Assembly: GCA_002418765.1 (NCBI GenBank)
Contig: DIET01000029.1
Span: 1-61,444 of the forward strand
Direction: 5' to 3'
Length of the DNA: 61,444 nt
Source of the DNA: Peptococcaceae bacterium UBA5767
Lineage (GTDB): Bacteria > Bacillota > TC1 > UBA5767
In this document: positions 8,459 through 17,144 of the stretch, in pieces
How the letters are laid out: each line of letters begins with the position of its first letter
How positions within the stretch are numbered: position 1 is the first letter of the stretch
Notes under the pieces: generated by a model
Seen by the model: the letters and a program-made list of their open reading frames with translations, nothing else
Told to the model about the DNA's origin: nothing
Database searches by the model: none
Position numbers and translations under genes: made by a program

Positions 8459-9574
8459 TTACGCCTTATCCGACAATACTTCCCTTAGCGTTTTGATGAA
8501 TCGACGGTTTTCTTCCATGGTCCCGATGGTAACCCGAATGAACTGAGAAAAACCAAAAACATTGCCTGTCCGAATGATCACACCCTTGGCCAGCATCGCC
8601 TCAAAAACAGGAACGCAATCCGTTTGTACGTCAATCCAAATAAAATTGGTATTGGTTTTCACATAGGAAAGATGCATGTCCTCAAGCTCCTGATAGATAT
8701 ATTCTGCGCCCTTGGCATTAACACTGCGGCTACGCTCAACATGCTCATCATCATCCAAGGCACCCATGGCACCCGCTTGGGCAATGGAATTAACATTGAA
8801 CGGCTCCCTGGTACGGTATACCCAGGAAAGGAGTGCTTCAGAGGCAATGGAATAGCCCACACGCAGACCGGCCAGGCCATAAATTTTTGAGAAGGTATAC
8901 ATCACGACTACATTGCTCCAACCTTCCTTCACATAGTCGATTCCTTTGGGATAATCAGAGGCCGTGGCATATTCATGATAAGCCTCATCAAATACCACGA
9001 TCACATCATCGGGAACTTTGGTCATGAAGGCATCCACCTGACTTTTGGTCACAATGGTACCCGTGGGATTGTTGGGATTACAGATAAAAATCATTTTGGT
9101 CCGGTCGTCAATGGCCGCCAGCATACCGTCAAGATCATGGGCAAAATGAGCATTCAGAGGAATCTTCCTCAAATAGCCTCCCATCAAGGTTACCGCAAAA
9201 TCGTATTCAGAAAAACTGGGGTCCGCCATGATGGCATTGTCCCCCGGCTCGATAAACGCTTCCGCCAGCAGCTTGATGATCTCATCCGAACCATTCCCCA
9301 CAATGATCTGGGACGGATCCACACCCATTTTTTGACCAATCTTATTCTTCAGGTAATAGCAGGTGCCATCCGGATACAAATGGACCGATTCCACTGCTTC
9401 CTTCATGGCCGTCACCGCTTTTTTAGATGGTCCTAGGGGATTTTCGTTAGAAGCCAACTTGATGATATCCTCAATACCCAGTTCACGCTTGACCTCTTCT
9501 ATGGGCTTACCTGGTAAATACGGTTTAATATCCTTTAAGGCCTCTCTGGCCTTGGTGATGAATGTTCTTCCCAT
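8459..9574 (-). CDS. hisC: HisC-like PLP aminotransferase (histidinol-phosphate or aromatic)
   Basis: A fold-type I, PLP-dependent aminotransferase of 371 residues, normal for HisC. Visible motifs are LASNENPLGPS near residue 41, NPNNPTG (about 165), FDEAYHEY (about 195) and the PLP-lysine segment TFSKIYGLAGLRVGY (about 228). HisC converts imidazole-acetol phosphate and glutamate to histidinol phosphate, and many homologues act on aromatic amino acids. No other histidine gene is nearby. The gene follows an ACT-domain gene and a phenylacetate-CoA ligase gene in the same direction, so aromatic amino-acid transamination is an equally good reading. The start has GGAGG upstream, and a good terminator follows. 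Confidence 0.8.
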   Translation of the reverse strand: MGRTFITKAREALKDIKPYLPGKPIEEVKRELGIEDIIKLASNENPLGPSKKAVTAMKEAVESVHLYPDGTCYYLKNKIGQKMGVDPSQIIVGNGSDEIIKLLAEAFIEPGDNAIMADPSFSEYDFAVTLMGGYLRKIPLNAHFAHDLDGMLAAIDDRTKMIFICNPNNPTGTIVTKSQVDAFMTKVPDDVIVVFDEAYHEYATASDYPKGIDYVKEGWSNVVVMYTFSKIYGLAGLRVGYSIASEALLSWVYRTREPFNVNSIAQAGAMGALDDDEHVERSRSVNAKGAEYIYQELEDMHLSYVKTNTNFIWIDVQTDCVPVFEAMLAKGVIIRTGNVFGFSQFIRVTIGTMEENRRFIKTLREVLSDKA

Positions 9575-9706
9575 GATGTTCCTCCTTCTATCCTATCATG
9601 ACTCAATAATGTGTGTTTCTGGTCTATCGGCTGAAGATCTATCGTTTCCTCCTGAATCAAGTATTACGCATAGATTGCACACCTAAGCACAAGCGACTGA
9701 TTCTAT

Positions 9707-10138
9707 CTACAATTTATAAACCTCATCCTTGGTCAAAAGATTGATACCTGTTCCCTTAAGCTTCACTTCAGCATCCTCGATATTTTCCACCTTGAAGACC
9801 ACCAAAGCATCATCCGTAGCCTTGCTCACAAAAGCATACATATATTCTACATTGATCTCATTTTCATTCAGCACCCTCAATACATTGGCCAAGCCACCCG
9901 GCTGATCAGGCATTCTCACACTAAGCACATTGGTCATGCTGGCCGTTAAACCCTTCTCTTTCAAGCGCTCATAAGCCAGCTCCGGTTTGTCCACAATCAG
10001 GCGAAGAATGCCAAAATCCGAAGTATCCGCAATAGACAAAGCCCGGATGTTCACATCGTTCTCGGCCAGAATATCTGTCACGGCGGAAAGTCTTCCTGGC
10101 TTGTTTTCAATAAATACAGAAATCTGAATAATTTTCAT
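9707..10138 (-). CDS. Tandem ACT-domain amino-acid-binding protein
   Basis: 143 residues made of two ACT domains (about 1-66 and 70-143). The first opens IIQISVFIENKPGRLSAVT and the second repeats the pattern with LSVRMPDQPGGLANVL; the PGRL/PGGL turns form the amino-acid site in this family. There is no catalytic domain. It lies 11 bp after paaK, and this pairing is common in anaerobes that ferment aromatic amino acids, where the ACT protein is presumed to sense the amino acid. Its exact role is unproven. Confidence 0.85.
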   Translation of the reverse strand: MKIIQISVFIENKPGRLSAVTDILAENDVNIRALSIADTSDFGILRLIVDKPELAYERLKEKGLTASMTNVLSVRMPDQPGGLANVLRVLNENEINVEYMYAFVSKATDDALVVFKVENIEDAEVKLKGTGINLLTKDEVYKL

Positions 10139-10149
10139 GGCTTGTCTCC

Positions 10150-11454
10150 TTATTTTTTTCTCAAATCCAAAACCCGTTTGGCTTTGCCCATGCTGCGCTC
10201 CAACGATTTGGGTTCCACCAGCCGTACCTTGACGCTGATGCCCAATGTGCTTTCAATGGCGTGCTTGATTTTCTTCTCCAAGGTCTCTAGTCCTTTGACA
10301 TCGTCTGTGAACAATTCTTGGTTGACTTCCACCTGGATCTCCAGCGCATCCAGATTTCCTTCTCGGCTCACAATGATCAAATAATGCGGTTCAACCTGGC
10401 CAATATTCAGCAGGGCGCTCTCAATTTGGCTGGGGAACACATTGACCCCACGGATGATGAGCATGTCATCACTGCGACCGCTGACCCGTTCAATACGCAC
10501 ATGGGTCCGACCGCATTCACATTTTTCATAATGCGCCGTGGTGATATCCCGCGTACGATAGCGAATCATGGGCAAGGCTTCCTTGGTCAGGCTCGTAATC
10601 ACCAGCTCGCCTTTTTCCCCTTCAGGCATAGGCTCCAATGTATCTGGATCAACAATCTCAATCAGGAAATGGTCCTCCCAGATATGCAATCCCTTCTTGT
10701 AAGGACACTCCATACCCACACCCGGACCAATAATTTCAGACAACCCATAAATGTCCAGGGCCTTGATGCCCAACACCTTTTCGATCTGATTTCTCATCTC
10801 ATCCGACCAAGGCTCAGCCCCAAAGATGCCTACCTTCAATTTCAAATCAGTCGGAGCCACATTCATTTCCTTCATCACCTCTGCCAGATTCAAAGCATAG
10901 GAAGGAGTACAACAAAGCACCGTGCTGCCATAATCCTGCATGATCATCACTTGCTTTTCCGAATTGCCTCCGGAAATGGGAATCACCGAAGCTCCCAGTT
11001 TTTCCGAGCCGTAATGCACACCCAAACCGCCCGTAAAAAGGCCATAGCCATAGGCATTGTGGATGACATCATTTTTCTCGGCCCCGGCACAGACCAGACT
11101 TCTGGCCATCAGCTCACTCCAGACATTCAGATCATGTCGATTGTACCCCACCACCGTAGGTTTTCCTGTTGTACCTGAAGAAGAATGAATACGCACGATA
11201 TCGCTCATGGGGACGGCAAACATACCATAAGGATAATTATCGCGCAGGTCCGTCTTGACCGTAAATGGCAATTTGGTGATATCAGAGAGCGACTGAATAT
11301 CACTAGGATCGATACCCGCTTCTTGAAACTTCTTACGGTAATGAGGGACATCGTGATAGCAACGCTCCACAGTTTTTTGCAGGCGCTCCAACTGTAAGGC
11401 CTCAAGCTCTTCACGCTCCATGACCTCATATTTCTGGTTCCAATAATTCTCCAA
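10150..11454 (-). CDS. paaK: Phenylacetate-CoA ligase (AMP-forming)
   Basis: Adenylates phenylacetate or a related aryl acid and transfers it to CoA. It has 434 residues, typical of PaaK. Motifs are the P-loop-like SSSGTTGKP (about 97), YGLSEIIGPG (about 237), and YRTRDIT (about 302), followed by the C-terminal PaaK domain. An upstream ATG at 11478 is in frame, but a GGGAGGG ribosome-binding site overlaps codons 4-6 of that version, so I place the start at the TTG at 11454 (LENYWNQKYEVM), 8 nt after it. With the downstream ACT and aminotransferase genes it suggests use of aromatic amino acids via aryl acids. Confidence 0.85.
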   Translation of the reverse strand: MENYWNQKYEVMEREELEALQLERLQKTVERCYHDVPHYRKKFQEAGIDPSDIQSLSDITKLPFTVKTDLRDNYPYGMFAVPMSDIVRIHSSSGTTGKPTVVGYNRHDLNVWSELMARSLVCAGAEKNDVIHNAYGYGLFTGGLGVHYGSEKLGASVIPISGGNSEKQVMIMQDYGSTVLCCTPSYALNLAEVMKEMNVAPTDLKLKVGIFGAEPWSDEMRNQIEKVLGIKALDIYGLSEIIGPGVGMECPYKKGLHIWEDHFLIEIVDPDTLEPMPEGEKGELVITSLTKEALPMIRYRTRDITTAHYEKCECGRTHVRIERVSGRSDDMLIIRGVNVFPSQIESALLNIGQVEPHYLIIVSREGNLDALEIQVEVNQELFTDDVKGLETLEKKIKHAIESTLGISVKVRLVEPKSLERSMGKAKRVLDLRKK

Positions 11455-11542
11455 CTTTTTTACCCTCCCTATTGTCAATAGATTAACCTTATACTACCAC
11501 AAAACCTGTCTATTTTACCACGCAAACATGCAGACAGAGACC

Positions 11543-11573
11543 AAAAAAGAGCGAAGGATTAAATCCTTCGCTC
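11543..11573 (-). terminator. Terminator of the first amino-acid ABC operon
   Basis: The perfect stem gagcgaagga/tccttcgctc (11549-11573) is followed on the minus strand by six T residues (11548-11543). Confidence 0.8.
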
Positions 11574-11596
11574 TTCTGCTCATTTTTCTTTTAGGA

Positions 11597-12349
11597 CTAC
11601 AGTATGGATTGCAGAAAATCAATGGTGCGCTGATGCTTGGGAAAAGAAAAAATCTCCTCCGGTGTACCAATCTCCACAATCTGTCCTTCATCCATAAGGA
11701 CCACTCTGTCAGCTACTTCCCGTGCGAAGCCCATCTCATGCGTCACCACAATCATGGTCATCCCTTCCTCAGCCAATTCTTTGATAACCGCCAATACCCC
11801 GCCAACCAATTCCGGGTCCAAAGCACTGGTGGGTTCATCAAAGAGCATGGCTTTGGGCTGCATGGCCAGTGCTCTGGCTATGGCCACCCGTTGCTTTTGC
11901 CCACCGGAAAGCTGATTGGGGTAAACATCCACCTTATCGGCCAAGCCCACCTTGTGAAGCAAGTTGCGCGACAACGCTTCTGCCTCCGCCCGTTTCATTT
12001 TCTTAACAGTCACTGGGCCTTCCATCACATTTTCCAAGGCAGAAAGATGAGGGAAAAGATTAAAATTCTGAAACACCATGCCCAGCGAGCTGCGCAGTTT
12101 TGCAATCTTTTCTTTCCTGTCTTCCACCAAACCCTTTTCGGTGGGAATCATGCCCACAATCTGACCGTTGAACCTGATTTCCCCTGCCTCTATTTTTTCA
12201 AGGCAATTGATGCAACGCAGTAACGTGCTTTTTCCAGAACCACTGGGCCCGATAATAACCACCACTTCGCCTTCCTGAATTTCCAGATCCACACCCTTTA
12301 AGACCTCCAGGTGATCGAAGCGTTTGTGTATTCCTTTCAGTTGTATCAT
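11597..12349 (-). CDS. Polar amino-acid ABC transporter, ATP-binding subunit
   Basis: Cytoplasmic ATPase of a GlnQ/HisP-type importer, 250 residues. Walker A is GPSGSGKST, the Q-loop is MVFQNFNLFPH, the signature is LSGGQKQR, Walker B is AMLFDEPTSALD, and the switch histidine is in VVTHEMGFA. It is the third gene of a binding protein-permease-ATPase operon with 9-bp spacing from the permease. The substrate cannot be fixed from sequence; polar amino acids such as glutamine, cystine or arginine are typical. Confidence 0.93.
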   Translation of the reverse strand: MIQLKGIHKRFDHLEVLKGVDLEIQEGEVVVIIGPSGSGKSTLLRCINCLEKIEAGEIRFNGQIVGMIPTEKGLVEDRKEKIAKLRSSLGMVFQNFNLFPHLSALENVMEGPVTVKKMKRAEAEALSRNLLHKVGLADKVDVYPNQLSGGQKQRVAIARALAMQPKAMLFDEPTSALDPELVGGVLAVIKELAEEGMTMIVVTHEMGFAREVADRVVLMDEGQIVEIGTPEEIFSFPKHQRTIDFLQSIL

Positions 12350-12358
12350 CTGGTCCCC

Positions 12359-13024
12359 CTAAATAATCTTGAAGCGGCGTTCCAAATAATCGATACCATA
12401 GACAAATATGGTGGTCAACAACAAATAAATCGCCGCCACACTCAGATAAATCTCCATGGAACGAAAATACGTAACGTCCAACAAAATGCCCGTTCTCATC
12501 AACTCAATCATGGTGATGACCGAAACCAGGGAAGTATCCTTCAGGCTGGTGATAAACTCATTGCCCAAAGGAGGAAGAATATTGCGAATGGCCTGGGGCA
12601 GGATAATACGCCTCATGGCATCTGCTGTGGTCATCCCCAAAGAAAGCGCTGCTTCCTTTTGACCGCGATCAATGGACTGGATGCCCGCCCGAATGATTTC
12701 TGCAATATAGGCTCCCGCACAGGCGGAAAGGCCCACCACCGCAGCCGTAAATGCATCCAGCTCCAATAGTCCGATTTGGGCCAGCCCATAATACAAGACA
12801 TATAGTTGGACCAGCAAAGGCACCCCTCGCAAGACCCAGGTATACAGATTACCAAATACCCGAAGTGGCCAAATAGGTGACAACTTGGCCAACGCCACAA
12901 ACAATCCTATGAGGGTTCCCAATACAATGGCCATCACAGTCAGCTGTATAGTGATCCAAGCCCCCTGCAGCAGCAAGGGGAAAATAATACGCAAGAATTC
13001 GATATCCCAAAAGGTCGGCATCAC
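12359..13024 (-). CDS. Polar amino-acid ABC transporter, permease
   Basis: Inner-membrane subunit of the HisM/GlnP family, 221 residues with about five membrane segments. The cytoplasmic EAA loop GQKEAALSLGMTTADAMRRI (about 130-150), which contacts the ATPase, is intact. The start lies 2 bp after the binding-protein stop, so translation is probably coupled. Such permeases act as homodimers when, as here, only one permease gene is present. Confidence 0.92.
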   Translation of the reverse strand: MMPTFWDIEFLRIIFPLLLQGAWITIQLTVMAIVLGTLIGLFVALAKLSPIWPLRVFGNLYTWVLRGVPLLVQLYVLYYGLAQIGLLELDAFTAAVVGLSACAGAYIAEIIRAGIQSIDRGQKEAALSLGMTTADAMRRIILPQAIRNILPPLGNEFITSLKDTSLVSVITMIELMRTGILLDVTYFRSMEIYLSVAAIYLLLTTIFVYGIDYLERRFKII

Positions 13025-13026
13025 GC

Positions 13027-13815
13027 CTATTCCTCGTAAGCAATCAGATCTGCGCCAAACCAGCGTTCAGAGATTTCCGCCAAGGTCCCGTCTTCCATCA
13101 TTTCACGCAAAACGCGATTGAATTCCGCTTCCAGCTCATCATCTTCCTGACGAATACCGATCGCATAATCCTCGCCAATGATCCGTTCCTCTAACAAACG
13201 GTACTCATCTTCTTTCATCTCCATAAAATGCACGGCCGTCGTGGCATCCACAACCACCACATCCACCCGGCCAATACTCAAATCCTGAAAAGCATTGGGA
13301 TACTGATCATAATAGACAATGTCCGTATAACCCATACTCTGACAGGCTTCTGCACCCGAACTACCCGTTTGAGTAGCCACCTTCAAGCTGCCCAGTTCTT
13401 CAATGGTGCTCACCTCAGAATCAGCAAGAACCACAGCGCCAATCCCAGCTTTCACGTAGGGTATAGAGAAGTCAATGACCTCTTTGCGCTCTTCGGTTAC
13501 ACTCATACCATTGATAATGGCATCAAATTTTTTGGAATTCAAGGAACCGGTTACGCCTTTCCATTCCGTGGGTAGCCAGACAAATTCAACGCCCATGCGC
13601 TTGCCCATTTCTGCACCCATATCAATATCAAAACCAATCAGATCATTGGTTCCTTCTTCCCGATAACCCATCGGAGCGAAGGTATCGTCCAACCCTACCA
13701 CGATTTCACCCGCCGCTTGAATATCGGCCCACGTGCTGCTTTCTTCCGCTTGATTGCAACCAGGTACCAAGAGCAATCCTATGACAACCAATGCGATAAT
13801 CCATACATTTTTCAT
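13027..13815 (-). CDS. Amino-acid-binding lipoprotein of the ABC transporter
   Basis: Extracellular solute receptor of SBP family 3, 262 residues. The signal peptide ends in the lipobox LVPGC (Cys about 20), so the mature protein is lipid-anchored. Family features include VGLDDTFAPMGYREEGTNDL near the N-terminus, GFDIDMGAEMGKRMGVE, and DAIINGMSVTEERKEVIDFS. It is the first gene of the operon, with a good promoter upstream and GGGGGAA before the start. Confidence 0.92.
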   Translation of the reverse strand: MKNVWIIALVVIGLLLVPGCNQAEESSTWADIQAAGEIVVGLDDTFAPMGYREEGTNDLIGFDIDMGAEMGKRMGVEFVWLPTEWKGVTGSLNSKKFDAIINGMSVTEERKEVIDFSIPYVKAGIGAVVLADSEVSTIEELGSLKVATQTGSSGAEACQSMGYTDIVYYDQYPNAFQDLSIGRVDVVVVDATTAVHFMEMKEDEYRLLEERIIGEDYAIGIRQEDDELEAEFNRVLREMMEDGTLAEISERWFGADLIAYEE

Positions 13816-13860
13816 ATCGATTTTCCCCCTAAAATGGTGTTCTATATGCTATCCTTTGAT

Positions 13861-13889
13861 AGTTTAGTCCATTCACTCATGAAAGTCAA
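13861..13889 (-). promoter_or_regulatory. Promoter of the first amino-acid ABC operon
   Basis: Minus strand TTGACT (13889-13884), 17-bp spacer, TAAACT (13866-13861), with about 45 nt to the binding-protein start. Confidence 0.6.
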
Positions 13890-13989
13890 ACAACAGTGAT
13901 AGAATAGAGTTATGACTTCTCTAGTCTTGACGGGCATCCCATCTTCAGCTAGAATACAACAGGGTCAGGACACACTTCAGGAGGTAGCA

Positions 13990-14721
13990 ATGTTTTACGG
14001 AGACGATGTCACCATCGATACAGCTGGCTGGCTGCAATTTGCAGACCATGTCATCCACAAAGAACCCAAATTGGTCTATCTCAATGCGGCACGAGACTAT
14101 TTTCTAAATCCCACTGACGCCGGGAACCCCTTGCTGTATGCTTTCTATGAACGCAACTACCGGGAAGAAGATGAAAAGATCTTTAAAACCTACGATCTTC
14201 ACTACAACTTGAAACTGATTCGCCCCGGAACGATCAACCATGAATACTTCAAATGCATCCCTCATTTTCACATTCAAGATAGCGTCACGAATGAGACCTA
14301 TCCTGAGATCCATCACATTTTGGAGGGTGAAGGCGTCTTTATGATCCACAAAAACAAAGAAGACCCCGTAAAAAGTGTGCACGCCGTGCCGTTTGTCCCC
14401 GGAGACAACATCTATATAAAAAACGGCTATGGTCACAGCATCATCAATACAGGAGACCAGCAAGTACTGATTTCTTCGTTGATCAAAAAGGATGCCGAAC
14501 AGCATCTGCAAACGCTTCCCATGGATCAGGACAATCTTTACCATATCATGGAAGAAAGTAAAGGTCAGTCAGAATACGTACCCGGAGAAAATCTAAAATC
14601 CTCTGGCGTACTGGACATTACACCTCCGCCTATGCTGGACAACCCCTTTCCCATAGAAGAGGGCGGACTATATGCCTCTTTTATCAACAATCCCTTGGCA
14701 TTCTCACTGCTCTGGAGGTAA
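13990..14721 (+). CDS. pgiA: Cupin-type (archaeal-type) glucose-6-phosphate isomerase
   Basis: Interconverts glucose-6-phosphate and fructose-6-phosphate using a metal-bound cupin barrel unrelated to the usual PGI fold. 243 residues. The cupin metal motif is visible: PHFH, then PEIHHILEGEGVF (His, His, Glu), with a later His in KNGYGHSIINTG. The open frame extends up to 13912, but a perfect AGGAGG at 13979-13984 precedes the ATG at 13990 by 5 nt and fixes the start. The next gene begins 2 bp after the stop, so the two are an operon. Family knowledge: this enzyme occurs in Euryarchaeota and scattered bacteria. Confidence 0.82.
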   Translation: MFYGDDVTIDTAGWLQFADHVIHKEPKLVYLNAARDYFLNPTDAGNPLLYAFYERNYREEDEKIFKTYDLHYNLKLIRPGTINHEYFKCIPHFHIQDSVTNETYPEIHHILEGEGVFMIHKNKEDPVKSVHAVPFVPGDNIYIKNGYGHSIINTGDQQVLISSLIKKDAEQHLQTLPMDQDNLYHIMEESKGQSEYVPGENLKSSGVLDITPPPMLDNPFPIEEGGLYASFINNPLAFSLLWR

Positions 14722-14723
14722 TC

Positions 14724-15278
14724 ATGCGGCCATTGTTTGGCAAAAAAGATTTTCAAGCCATCTACGACAGAACCAACACCGATTCTTGTGTCCCTTTTGA
14801 TTGCGGAACACTCTGTGACAGCCTTTGCTGCCAAGAACACGATGCCTATGGCATCTACTTGCTACCGGGCGAAGAAACCATGTTCAGCCAACAAGAGCCC
14901 TGGCTCACCTGGAACACCCAAAACGCCAGGGAACACGGCTTTCCAGAATCGTGGGACGGGGACGTCTACTTCTTATCCTGCCGGGGGGCTTGTCAGCGTG
15001 ATCTTCGACCGTTGCAATGCCGGACCTACCCCTTGGCGCCCCATCTGGGTGAGCAAGGCGAATTTTCTCTCATTTTCGAAACCCTGGATACAGGCTATCA
15101 ATGTCCTCTGATAGAGGAGCCCGCACGACAAAAAGAATTCTCCCAGGCCTGGATGCATCATCTCTACCAATCCTGGGGCACGCTTCTCAACGATCCATTG
15201 ATCTACGATCTGGTCTGGATGGATTCTGAACAAAGAAGACAAGAACAAAAGAGTATAAAAAGAGCTTATGGTCATTAA
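14724..15278 (+). CDS. YkgJ-like cysteine-cluster protein
   Basis: 184 residues, cytoplasmic. It contains many cysteines in the pattern of the YkgJ/zinc- or iron-chelating family: FDCGTLCDSLCC near residues 25-37, CRGACQRDLRPLQCRTYPLAP (shown to the start of the loop) near 86-106, and a late Cys at GYQCPL. The RP.QCRTYP block is typical. The function of the family is not known; metal chelation is inferred from the cysteines. It is cotranscribed with the cupin isomerase. Its last codons lie inside the terminator hairpin of the opposing gene. Confidence 0.65.
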   Translation: MRPLFGKKDFQAIYDRTNTDSCVPFDCGTLCDSLCCQEHDAYGIYLLPGEETMFSQQEPWLTWNTQNAREHGFPESWDGDVYFLSCRGACQRDLRPLQCRTYPLAPHLGEQGEFSLIFETLDTGYQCPLIEEPARQKEFSQAWMHHLYQSWGTLLNDPLIYDLVWMDSEQRRQEQKSIKRAYGH

Positions 15279-15291
15279 TCCATAAGCTCTT
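15256..15291 (-). terminator. Terminator embedded in converging gene ends
   Basis: A perfect 12-bp stem (aagagcttatgg at 15260-15271 with ccataagctctt at 15280-15291) has an 8-nt loop containing both stop codons. On the minus strand it is followed by TTTTTATA, so it ends the ABC-F operon transcript; on the plus strand the T-run is poor. Confidence 0.7.
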
Positions 15292-17137
15292 CCCATACTG
15301 TAAAGCATTGCTCCAATTGACGATTCTTTTCTTCGAGCTCCTCATTGATGCGGGCACAGGCCAAAGGATCCGCATAGACCTCTTCTTGCACCAACGACTG
15401 ATGAATGACCTCCACCTCTTCTTCCAAGGTCATGATCTCTCGCTCTATTTCGCCAAGCTTCGCCTTGCGCACCCGTTCTAATTTCTTGTCACTGGGCTTT
15501 TTGTTTTCGTCGTCCCTGCTCTCTTCTTGCTGTGGCGTGGTCTTTTTGCTCTCCAGATATTGCTCCAAGCCCTCAGAAAATTCCTGCAATCCCTCAGGAG
15601 TCAGCACCACCAATCTGGTGGCCATTTTTCTCAGGAAATACCGGTCATGCGACACAAAGATCAGCGTACCCGGATAATCCTCAAGCGCATTTTCCAGCGC
15701 CTGTCTGGCATACACATCCAAATGGTTGGTCGGTTCGTCCAGCAGCAACACATTTGGTTTTTGAAACAACAAAATGGCCATCACCAACCGGGATTTCTCA
15801 CCACCCGAGAGTGCCTTGCATTTCTTATCCACCTCTTCGTGATGAAAGCCTACTTTGGCCAGAATTTCCCTGGCCTCTTGAAAATCTTTGGCCCCCTCTT
15901 CCATCAGGGTATCCAACACGCTAAGGTCATCGAAAAGGGTCTCATGCTCCTGGGAAAAATAACCAATCTTCACATGAACACCCAAGGCCACCGATCCTTG
16001 ATAAGGGATCTTCTCCCTGATCACCTGGAGAAGCGTTGTCTTGCCACATCCATTGGCACCAATGATACCGACACGCTCTGCCCGCAGCACCTCCAGGTTT
16101 ACCCCGGAGAACAGGGTTTTTCCATCGTACCCGGCAACAATGTTTTTCAACACCAGAGCCTTTTTCCCGGAAGAAACCTCCTGATCCACCTTCAGAGACA
16201 AATACTGGGTTTCTCCTCGCTTGACCATTCTCTCCAACCGCCCCAGCTGGCTTTGCCGACCCCTGGCCTGCTTGCTCTTGATGCCGGCCTTGTATTTCTG
16301 AATATAGGCTTCCGTCTGGGCGATTTTTTCTTGTTGTTTGGCAAACAGCTTATTGTGATTCTCAATAATGCCTTGCTTCTTTTCCATGAACTGAGAATAA
16401 TGACCCTGGTAGGAATATAGATGCCCCTGCTCAAATTCCAAAACCCGGGTGATCACCGCATCCAAAAAATAGCGGTCATGCGACACCACCAGGACGGAAC
16501 CCTTGTAATTCTTTAGAAATCCTTCCAACCAGGCCAGTGCATCCAAATCCAAGTAATTGTTGGGCTCATCCAGAATTAGGATATCTGGTTCTCGAAGCAG
16601 AGACCGGCTCAAAGAGATCCGTGTTTTCTGCCCCCCGCTGAAGGTGCCCAGTGGCCTGTGGAGATCTTCTTCCACAAAACCCAACCCAAAGATCACTTCC
16701 TTTATTTTTGCTTCCATCACATAGCCGCCCAGTTGCTCATACCGCTCCCTGGCTTGTGTAAACGAATGAATGGCATCATGCAAAGCATCTGGATTATGTT
16801 GCAGCGAGGCCATCTTCTCTTGCTGTTTGTCCATGGCCTCTTTGGCAAGCAAAATATCAGCAAACATCTCCAATAAATAAGACCGCATGGACTGCTTTTC
16901 CTGGTGCGTCTCAAGATGCTGTGATACCGTGGCCATCCTTAGATTCTTGGAAAAATAAATATATCCTTCATCATAATCGATTGCTCCCAGCAAAGCTTTG
17001 ATCAAGGTTGACTTGCCACAACCATTCGGTCCCAGCAAGCCCACTTTTTCACCCTGTTCCAATGAAAAGGAGATATTTCTCCACAAAAACTCCCCGGAAT
17101 ATACTTTCCCCAACTGTTCTACTCTCAGTACTGCCAT
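15275..17137 (-). CDS. ABC-F family ATPase (ribosome-associated)
   Basis: A soluble protein of 620 residues with two ABC domains and no membrane segments, as in EttA/Uup/YdiF translation factors. Domain 1 has GPNGCGKSTLIK (about 36), signature FSGGQKTR and ILDEPNNYLDLD. After a charged linker (about 240-310), domain 2 has GANGCGKTTLLQ, signature LSGGEKSR and LLDEPTNHLD. The C-terminus (about 530-620) is a coiled coil rich in Glu and Lys. The family binds the ribosomal E site. It is not clear whether this one is a housekeeping factor or gives antibiotic protection. The C-terminal codons overlap the opposing gene by 4 bp. Confidence 0.9.
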   Translation of the reverse strand: MAVLRVEQLGKVYSGEFLWRNISFSLEQGEKVGLLGPNGCGKSTLIKALLGAIDYDEGYIYFSKNLRMATVSQHLETHQEKQSMRSYLLEMFADILLAKEAMDKQQEKMASLQHNPDALHDAIHSFTQARERYEQLGGYVMEAKIKEVIFGLGFVEEDLHRPLGTFSGGQKTRISLSRSLLREPDILILDEPNNYLDLDALAWLEGFLKNYKGSVLVVSHDRYFLDAVITRVLEFEQGHLYSYQGHYSQFMEKKQGIIENHNKLFAKQQEKIAQTEAYIQKYKAGIKSKQARGRQSQLGRLERMVKRGETQYLSLKVDQEVSSGKKALVLKNIVAGYDGKTLFSGVNLEVLRAERVGIIGANGCGKTTLLQVIREKIPYQGSVALGVHVKIGYFSQEHETLFDDLSVLDTLMEEGAKDFQEAREILAKVGFHHEEVDKKCKALSGGEKSRLVMAILLFQKPNVLLLDEPTNHLDVYARQALENALEDYPGTLIFVSHDRYFLRKMATRLVVLTPEGLQEFSEGLEQYLESKKTTPQQEESRDDENKKPSDKKLERVRKAKLGEIEREIMTLEEEVEVIHQSLVQEEVYADPLACARINEELEEKNRQLEQCFTVWEELMD

Positions 17138-17144
17138 AAGACTC

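Noticed and set aside
10318..11178. 286-codon plus-strand frame inside paaK
   Set aside because: It is antisense to a clear PaaK gene. His-rich and Gln-rich composition is typical of a shadow frame.
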